Source of the DNA: JBMNOI01 sp050942995
Lineage (GTDB): Bacteria; Chloroflexota; Anaerolineae; UBA1429
Length of the DNA: 6,059 nucleotides
Assembly (NCBI GenBank): GCA_050942995.1
Contig: JBMNOI010000169.1
Location: 1-6,059 of the forward strand
Direction: 5' to 3'
Positions 1 to 4,467 of the stretch are shown in pieces. Each line of letters opens with the position of its first letter. The first letter of the stretch is position 1. A program made the position numbers and the translations under genes. The notes beneath the pieces were generated by a model, which was not told the DNA's origin, ran no database searches, and saw only the letters and a program-made list of their open reading frames with translations.

Positions 1-3000
1 TCCGGTGCCGGCGATGAGGGCGACGGTGCCCAGGGTGACCTTGAGCAGCGTGGTAAAGGTTGTGATAGAGGCGGGCACCTCCATACGCTCATAGGCGTTG
101 AACACGGCGGACAGGCTGGCCGACATGTTGCTGGGCAGCAGCCCCAGGGCAAAGAGCGAGATGGCCAGGATGGTGGCCGGCTCCAGCGGCTTGGTGACGG
201 CGCGGGTGAGGAAAAATCCGGTGAGCAGCGGGATAGAGGCCAGCCAGAGCACCACGCGTAGCGCCGCCGTGTTCGAGAGATAGCGGTTGGCGTCAGCGGG
301 GGTCTTGGCGACCTCGCGGGTGAGCAGAGTGTTGAGGCCAAAGTTGGTCAGGATATCGAACCAGCCGATGACGACGATGGCCAGAGAGTACTGGCCGGCG
401 TTCACAGGCCCCAGGATGCGCAGCATCAACATGGCAAAGGCCATGTCGATCACCTTGTTGATCAGCGAGAGGGTGATGGGCGCCAGTGTATTCTTGGTGA
501 CGATCTGCGCCGCGTGCCCTTCTTCGGCCTCGCGGTAGAATCGGCGCCAGGCCCACAGCCCCATGCTCAGCATCAGCATCATGCCGCCCAGAAAGCTGAT
601 GTAAAAGCCGTACTTGACCGAGTTGGGCGAATAACGCATACGCACCAGATGCTCGCCGGCGGGTACCTGCACGGCGCGGAAATTGCCGTTGGCGCGGTAG
701 ATGGGCAGGCTCTGTTCCTCGGGCTCTATTTCATCGGGAGCCGGGGGCTCCAGCGGGCGTATGTAGGCCAGCCAGCCCTCATAGTAGCTATCGCCCACTA
801 CCAGAAAGGCCGGCTCGGCGGTGCGAACGGCGACGGTGATCTCGTTGGGCGTATACTCTACGATCTCGGCTGTTGACCCCGTGGGGAGATTCACAGGTTG
901 CACGATCTCGGGCGACGGGGCGTTGGGAGTCTCTTCAAGAATCACCGTATGGCGCAGGTCGGTCTCGAGAAGGGCCTGTCGGCGGGCCTCGGCGTCCGGG
1001 ATGGTGACCGCCCGGGGCACCAAAAAGGCTCGGGGCAGGGCGTTCTCGTTACGATAGATGAGGATATCGCCGTCGTAGACGAGACTGTATCCCTCGCGCC
1101 GGATGGGCTGTTCGCGGTTGGCCAGCACATAGCGCACGTTGAGCATGTGGAGCAGGGGCGAATCCAGGACATCGCCAAATACCTCATAGATGGGGGCGAT
1201 GCGATTGTACATCAGCTCGGTCTGGGGCTGGATCAGCTCCATATATTCGACATACTGCCGCGGGATGATGGAATCGTATCCGCGGATATCCTGCAGGCCG
1301 TACATCCAGCCCGCATTGGCGTTGAGGGTCTTGTCACCACCGACATAAGTGGTGATGCGGAATGGGCCATCGGCATCGTGATGCAAGAACTCGATGCATG
1401 GCAGGGGGTATTCGACCAGGGCGGGATCGGTGCGCGGGAAGAATCCGGCGCCGATGACGTACAGCTCGCCCACTACCAGCAAAAAGGCCAGCGCCGCCAC
1501 AAGGCCCCGACGGCGCAGCCGGGAGTGAAATATCAACAGCAATCCGCTCAGGGTCAGCGCCATGCCGAATATGAGCAGATTGCGGAACTGGTACGAGTAG
1601 AACATGCGCCCGTCGGCAAAGGCATCGGGGGCCAGGGCCAGGCGGTGCATCACTCGCTCTGCCAGGGCGGCGGCGCGTTCTCTGGCCGTCAGGCTCGCGG
1701 CCAGAGTCAGCAACGTGAGCGATCCGCCGGCCAGGGCGCCCCAGGGCAGGGCACGGGCGGCCAGCGCTTCACGCAGGCGCGACTGGCGGCCGGTGGCGTG
1801 GACGCGGTTCAACAGGGCATCGGCGCCCATGGCGGCCAGCATGGCCATGCACAGGCTATAGGGATAGACCCAGCGGAAGGGCGAGTGCACCTGGCTGAGC
1901 CCCGGGAGATGGTACACCAGGGCGTAGAGCGGCGTGCCGAACACAAAGAGCAGCGAGACGACGGCCAGGGCGGCGAAAAAGCCGATGTGTCGCCCTTTCC
2001 AGCGGAGCATACCCAGCACGGCCAGCAGCATGGGCAGGATGCCCAGCCAGGCGGCGCCTTCGACATAATTCTTGATGCCCCAGTAGATGGTCTGGATGGG
2101 CTGGCCGTGGGCGTTGACGGTGACCGGCATCCGCTGCCGGGTAAAGAGATCGAAGTATGAATGATGGGAGGGATTCCCGAAAAAGTCGGGAATGAGCAGA
2201 GCGATGATGCGCCGCCGGGGATAGGCCCAGCTCAGCACCTCGCTCAGGGAGGCGCCCCCCTCGCGGAAATTGTCGCGCACCAGATCGAACAGAGGCACCC
2301 ATTGGGCGGCGCCCAGCGCCAGCCCCACCAGGGCCATGAGGGCCAGTCCGCCGGCCATGCCCAACGTGCCACGCCACGAGCGGCTGCGCCGGGCCAAGCC
2401 GATCAGCCGCCATGCGGCAAAGGCGCCACACGAAAGCGCCACGTAGTAGTACATCTCGGGGTGGCCGGCCAGGAACATCATGCCAGAGGCCAGCGCGCCC
2501 GCGGCTAGATCGGGAATATAGGCCAGGGGGCGGCTGCCCCCCGTCTCGGCGCGACGCACCACACGCTCGATGAATGTCATGATCAGCGGCAGCCACACGG
2601 CCGCGGCAACGATCATGGGGAACACATGAGAGATGAACATGAACCCGCAGAGCATAAAGGTGACGCCGCCCAGGGCGCTGCCGGGGCGTCCTATGCCCAG
2701 GGTGCGGGCAAAGATGTAGGTAAAGAGTCCGGCCAGAAACATGTGCAGGGCGGCAAACCAGCCATAGGCCGATGGGATGGGCAGAATGTAGAACAGGGCG
2801 CTGAACGGATAGATGGCCGAGTGCTGGCCCGCGGCCAGGAAGGGGATACCGGCCAGGATGTACGGGTTCCAGAGCGGAAGCTGCCGGTTTCGAATCGATT
2901 CCAGCACAAAGCTCTTCCAGGCATAGTTTTGCAGGTAGAGATCGCTCAGCAGTTCGTTATGCGGCGTCTCGACACCCGCCTCTAGCGCGTGGCTGGCCCA

Positions 3001-3135
3001 GGGCTCCCAGACGAACACATTGTCGGCGGGAAGAAGGGTCTTACCGCCCACGGTAACGGGCCAGAAAAAGGCGATGGATACGGCCAGAAGAGCGAGGATG
3101 ACGGCCAGGTCTTGTTTCAGGCCTTTGCGGCGCAC
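1..3135 (-). CDS. YfhO-family GT-C-like membrane glycosyltransferase fused to an oligosaccharide flippase (C-terminus outside window)
   Basis: One frame is open from the GTG at 3135-3133 to the left edge: 1045 codons without a stop. Residues 1-865 match the YfhO family in length and order: a basic N-terminus, a membrane helix at ~10-27, a first outer loop with acidic residues D38 and D65 (candidate catalytic or metal ligands, by analogy with GT-C enzymes), a P87-LWNP-G96 segment, several more helices, PFR at 419-421, LNVRYVL at 665-671, an outer beta-rich module at ~568-842 with D782-SYYEGW, and a last helix at ~843-864. In Bacillus subtilis YfhO takes part in lipoteichoic acid glycosylation from a lipid-linked sugar. 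After an Arg-rich linker (865-883), residues ~884-1045 look like the start of a Wzx/MOP flippase, with RILGP near the first helix and a GLNTLLTRE segment. About 300 residues should lie beyond the window. An ATG at 3174-3172 would add 13 residues but lacks a ribosome-binding site. Donor, acceptor and flipped lipid are unknown. The family call is firm; the function is inferred. Confidence 0.88.
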   Translation of the reverse strand, partial: MRRKGLKQDLAVILALLAVSIAFFWPVTVGGKTLLPADNVFVWEPWASHALEAGVETPHNELLSDLYLQNYAWKSFVLESIRNRQLPLWNPYILAGIPFLAAGQHSAIYPFSALFYILPIPSAYGWFAALHMFLAGLFTYIFARTLGIGRPGSALGGVTFMLCGFMFISHVFPMIVAAAVWLPLIMTFIERVVRRAETGGSRPLAYIPDLAAGALASGMMFLAGHPEMYYYVALSCGAFAAWRLIGLARRSRSWRGTLGMAGGLALMALVGLALGAAQWVPLFDLVRDNFREGGASLSEVLSWAYPRRRIIALLIPDFFGNPSHHSYFDLFTRQRMPVTVNAHGQPIQTIYWGIKNYVEGAAWLGILPMLLAVLGMLRWKGRHIGFFAALAVVSLLFVFGTPLYALVYHLPGLSQVHSPFRWVYPYSLCMAMLAAMGADALLNRVHATGRQSRLREALAARALPWGALAGGSLTLLTLAASLTARERAAALAERVMHRLALAPDAFADGRMFYSYQFRNLLIFGMALTLSGLLLIFHSRLRRRGLVAALAFLLVVGELYVIGAGFFPRTDPALVEYPLPCIEFLHHDADGPFRITTYVGGDKTLNANAGWMYGLQDIRGYDSIIPRQYVEYMELIQPQTELMYNRIAPIYEVFGDVLDSPLLHMLNVRYVLANREQPIRREGYSLVYDGDILIYRNENALPRAFLVPRAVTIPDAEARRQALLETDLRHTVILEETPNAPSPEIVQPVNLPTGSTAEIVEYTPNEITVAVRTAEPAFLVVGDSYYEGWLAYIRPLEPPAPDEIEPEEQSLPIYRANGNFRAVQVPAGEHLVRMRYSPNSVKYGFYISFLGGMMLMLSMGLWAWRRFYREAEEGHAAQIVTKNTLAPITLSLINKVIDMAFAMLMLRILGPVNAGQYSLAIVVIGWFDILTNFGLNTLLTREVAKTPADANRYLSNTAALRVVLWLASIPLLTGFFLTRAVTKPLEPATILAISLFALGLLPSNMSASLSAVFNAYERMEVPASITTFTTLLKVTLGTVALIAGTG
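490..543 (-). other. Linker joining the YfhO and flippase halves
   Basis: This stretch encodes residues ~865-882 of the fusion: an Arg/Glu-rich segment (RRFYREAEEGH) between the last YfhO helix and the first flippase helix. Its basic start suggests a cytoplasmic position under the positive-inside rule. That agrees with a cytoplasmic N-terminus for MOP flippases and an outward-facing YfhO beta module. The minus-strand triplets through here contain no stop, so the join is in frame with no sign of overlapping genes. Confidence 0.7.
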
Positions 3136-3139
3136 AGTT

Positions 3140-3147
3140 CCCCCCCC
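3140..3147 (-). promoter_or_regulatory. G8 homopolymer acting as probable ribosome-binding site of the fusion gene
   Basis: Eight G in a row on the minus strand end four bases before the GTG at 3135. The run followed by A (GGGGGA) is the only purine-rich Shine-Dalgarno-like element near either candidate start, and it is the reason for preferring GTG 3135 over ATG 3174. If the ATG were used, the run would lie inside the coding sequence. Confidence 0.5.
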
Positions 3148-3155
3148 AATGATTA

Positions 3156-3168
3156 CGGGGTTACCCCG
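3156..3168 (-). promoter_or_regulatory. 13-bp palindrome in the fusion-gene leader
   Basis: A perfect 6-bp inverted repeat around one central base (CGGGGT-T-ACCCCG on the plus strand) lies 20-32 bases upstream of the GTG start. In RNA it can form a short GC hairpin with a three-base loop. As DNA it could equally be an operator. No regulator is identifiable. Confidence 0.4.
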
Positions 3169-3200
3169 GAGCATACCGAGCGCAAAAATGGCGCAGCGCT

Positions 3201-3244
3201 CACATGGTGGGCAAGCCCGCTGATATGCGGCCTCGCGACATGTG
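3201..3244 (-). repeat. Imperfect inverted repeat in the fusion-gene leader
   Basis: CACATG at 3201-3206 and CATGTG at 3239-3244 are complementary arms. A smaller CCGC/GCGG stem with a six-base loop (3217-3230) sits between them. All of this lies downstream of the predicted minus-strand start point near 3267, so it would be in the untranslated leader RNA. No known riboswitch or T-box class is recognised. Confidence 0.35.
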
Positions 3245-3273
3245 GCGTGTGCGTCGTGAGGCAGAGCAGGGCG

Positions 3274-3302
3274 ATTATACCCCCGGGTGAAAGGGACGTC
3301 AA
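3274..3302 (-). promoter_or_regulatory. Sigma-70-type promoter for the fusion gene
   Basis: On the minus strand TTGACG (3302-3297), a 17-bp spacer and a perfect TATAAT (3279-3274) form a near-consensus housekeeping promoter. Transcription would start near 3267 and give a leader of about 130 nt before the GTG at 3135. It is upstream of both candidate start codons, so it does not decide between them. Confidence 0.8.
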
Positions 3303-3316
3303 AGCACCCACCCTCC

Positions 3317-3345
3317 GAAGGTGGCAAAGAGACCTTTGGAAGGTG
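3317..3345. repeat. Direct repeat GAAGGTG, 22 bp apart, upstream of the minus-strand promoter
   Basis: GAAGGTG occurs at 3317-3323 and 3339-3345, a spacing of 22 bp or about two helical turns. The copies lie just upstream of the -35 box of the minus-strand promoter. Each is also an arm of a short inverted repeat: CCACC (3308-3312) with GGTGG (3320-3324), and ACCTT (3332-3336) with AAGGT (3340-3344). This arrangement would suit an activator or response-regulator site, but no binding protein is identifiable. Confidence 0.3.
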
Positions 3346-3397
3346 ATATGGCAGTTGTTTTGCGATTATCCGGCGGATCGTACGCTGCCGGCACCGC

Positions 3398-3427
3398 TTG
3401 ATCTGCTCTTACAAAACAAGATAGAAT
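3398..3427 (+). promoter_or_regulatory. Possible weaker upstream promoter for the plus-strand membrane gene
   Basis: TTGATC at 3398-3403, an 18-bp spacer and TAGAAT at 3422-3427 make a plausible second promoter. It uses the same -10 hexamer as the stronger one and lies about 61 bp upstream of it. The -35 box matches consensus at only four of six positions, so this could be chance. Confidence 0.35.
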
Positions 3428-3459
3428 GGCCCCAAATCGATTTATGTTGAACGCCGGTT

Positions 3460-3488
3460 TTGACAGGCTCGTCTCTCGCTCTTAGAAT
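3460..3488 (+). promoter_or_regulatory. Strong sigma-70-type promoter for the plus-strand membrane gene
   Basis: A perfect TTGACA (3460-3465), an exact 17-bp spacer and TAGAAT (3483-3488) form a near-consensus promoter. The start point should be near 3495, giving a leader of about 22 nt before the ATG at 3517. The TTG inside this -35 box is in frame with the gene and could be mistaken for its start codon. Confidence 0.8.
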
Positions 3489-3507
3489 GGGGACATCATC
3501 TGCTTGC

Positions 3508-3511
3508 GGAG
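3508..3511 (+). promoter_or_regulatory. Ribosome-binding site that sets the start at 3517
   Basis: GGAG lies five bases before the ATG at 3517-3519. Because the promoter places the transcript start near 3495, this is the first well-placed in-frame start. The in-frame GTG at 3511 overlaps the site itself and is unlikely. Confidence 0.6.
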
Positions 3512-3516
3512 TGCGC

Positions 3517-4377
3517 ATGGTCAAAACCGAGCGCCTGAGCATCACGATCAGCGTTGTCGCCCTAGGGCTGGCCCTCTCGGTATTGGTGCCTCTGCCCGTG
3601 CGCGAATTGTACTTTGTGGTGCTGGGCTCAGAGCTGACGATTCATCTCTCGGGGGCCGCGCAAATGGCCGCCATCATCGTGGCCATCGTATGCGCCGGGA
3701 TCGAATCCATCATTCGCCTTCACCCCCAGGCTGCGTTGCGGCCCATCTCGTACACGGCGACCTACTGGGCGCTGCCCTCGATTCTGACGGTGGCCAGCCT
3801 GATCCTGGTCCAACAGGCGGAATGGTGGGGCCATCAGGTGCTGATGCTGGCGGTGGGCAGCACTCTCATCGCTCTGGTGGTCAGCCTGCAGTATAGCAGC
3901 ATCGACTCGCCCGGCGCAGAACGGTTGCCGGGTGGCCTCGGAGCCATCGACCTGTGGCAGCAGCCTATGGCCCGCTCGGCGCTGAACGCCATCGGCTATG
4001 GCACGGCGCTGATATTGTTCATCACCCTGTACGGCACGCGCGCTCGCAGTGTGGTCTCGGCCACGTCGGTGATGATGGCCAGCGGGTTGCTATCACTGGG
4101 GCTTTTACGCGGTGAGCGTATCCACGTGGGACGAACCTGGCTCTATGCCGGGATCCTGGCGTTGATCATGGGCGAGCTGACCTGGGCACTGAACTATGCC
4201 GGGTTGCCCCTCCAGGTGGGCGGCGGATTTCTGCTCCTGACCTTTTATGTGCTCAGCAGTCTGATTCAACAGTATCTGTGGAAGCGCCTGAATCGGCGGG
4301 TGCTGGCCGAGTATGGCACGGTGTATGCCGTGGGGGTCATGTCGCTGGTGGCCATCTCGGTGCTGACGGTGCGCTAG
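3517..4377 (+). CDS. Uncharacterised polytopic membrane protein, 286 residues
   Basis: I cannot assign a function. From the ATG the protein has a short basic N-terminus (MVKTER) and about nine hydrophobic segments, near residues 8-24, 47-66, 83-98, 107-125, 157-173, 178-197, 207-223, 234-253 and 267-284. The longest polar loop is at ~126-153 (SIDSPGAERLPGG). A G219-ELTWALNYAG motif followed by a glycine-rich helix and RLNRRVLAEYG at 257-267 looks like the conserved core. I associate that pattern with hypothetical membrane proteins of Chloroflexota, perhaps the family called DUF5656; that name is from memory and unverified. No signal peptidase site, catalytic motif or transporter signature is seen. 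The gene has its own strong promoter and a terminator right after its stop, so it appears monocistronic. It is divergent from the glycosyltransferase-flippase gene, which does not by itself link their functions. Confidence 0.85.
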   Translation: MVKTERLSITISVVALGLALSVLVPLPVRELYFVVLGSELTIHLSGAAQMAAIIVAIVCAGIESIIRLHPQAALRPISYTATYWALPSILTVASLILVQQAEWWGHQVLMLAVGSTLIALVVSLQYSSIDSPGAERLPGGLGAIDLWQQPMARSALNAIGYGTALILFITLYGTRARSVVSATSVMMASGLLSLGLLRGERIHVGRTWLYAGILALIMGELTWALNYAGLPLQVGGGFLLLTFYVLSSLIQQYLWKRLNRRVLAEYGTVYAVGVMSLVAISVLTVR

Positions 4378-4400
4378 ACGAGCCGGCATTCCTGAATATG

Positions 4401-4443
4401 AACCCGTGAGAGGTCGCCCCATAAGGGTCTCCCACGGGTTTTT
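4401..4443 (+). terminator. Rho-independent terminator after the membrane protein gene
   Basis: AACCCGTG (4401-4408) pairs perfectly with CACGGGTT (4433-4440). After one mismatch, GAG (4410-4412) pairs with CTC (4429-4431). The 3' arm runs into five T at 4439-4443. It begins 23 bases after the stop codon at 4377. In the minus direction the hairpin is followed only by TTCATATT, so it would be a weaker terminator for the convergent mnmG. Confidence 0.85.
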
Positions 4444-4467
4444 CTATTGTGGTAGACGTCTGTCGAT

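Larger units (their letters stand above)
3136..3516. other. Divergent intergenic region
   Basis: These 381 bp separate the start of the fusion gene from the start of the plus-strand membrane protein gene. Both frames that cross it lack coding character, and its middle part is more AT-rich than the flanking genes. It contains promoters in both directions, inverted and direct repeats, the leader of the fusion gene and the ribosome-binding sites, each listed separately. No RNA gene or mobile-element end is seen. Confidence 0.75.

Noticed and set aside
480..560. Possibility that YfhO and the flippase are two adjacent overlapping genes
   Set aside because: Triplet-by-triplet reading shows no stop in the frame, and no ribosome-binding site with an alternative-frame start is evident. 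A base-calling error cannot be excluded without reads.
898..2160. A 420-codon plus-strand open frame inside the fusion gene
   Set aside because: It is the codon-aligned antisense of the minus-strand gene. Its product is rich in Gln, Gly and His with no fold-like pattern, whereas the minus strand gives clear YfhO motifs. It stays open because the sense gene rarely uses Leu TTA/CTA or Ser TCA codons.
1856..2596. A 246-codon minus-strand frame overlapping the fusion gene in another register
   Set aside because: Its Arg/Gly/Ala/His-rich translation is typical of an off-frame reading of high-GC DNA, and the true frame passes through with conserved motifs.
3304..3345. T-box-like AGGTGGCA motif in the intergenic region
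   Set aside because: It only partly resembles the T-box antiterminator consensus. There is no specifier stem or following terminator, and neither adjacent gene is an aminoacyl-tRNA synthetase or amino-acid gene.
2989..3450. A 153-codon plus-strand frame across the fusion-gene start and intergenic region
   Set aside because: It runs antisense to the fusion gene and then through the promoters, with low-complexity, non-family-like protein and no ribosome-binding site.
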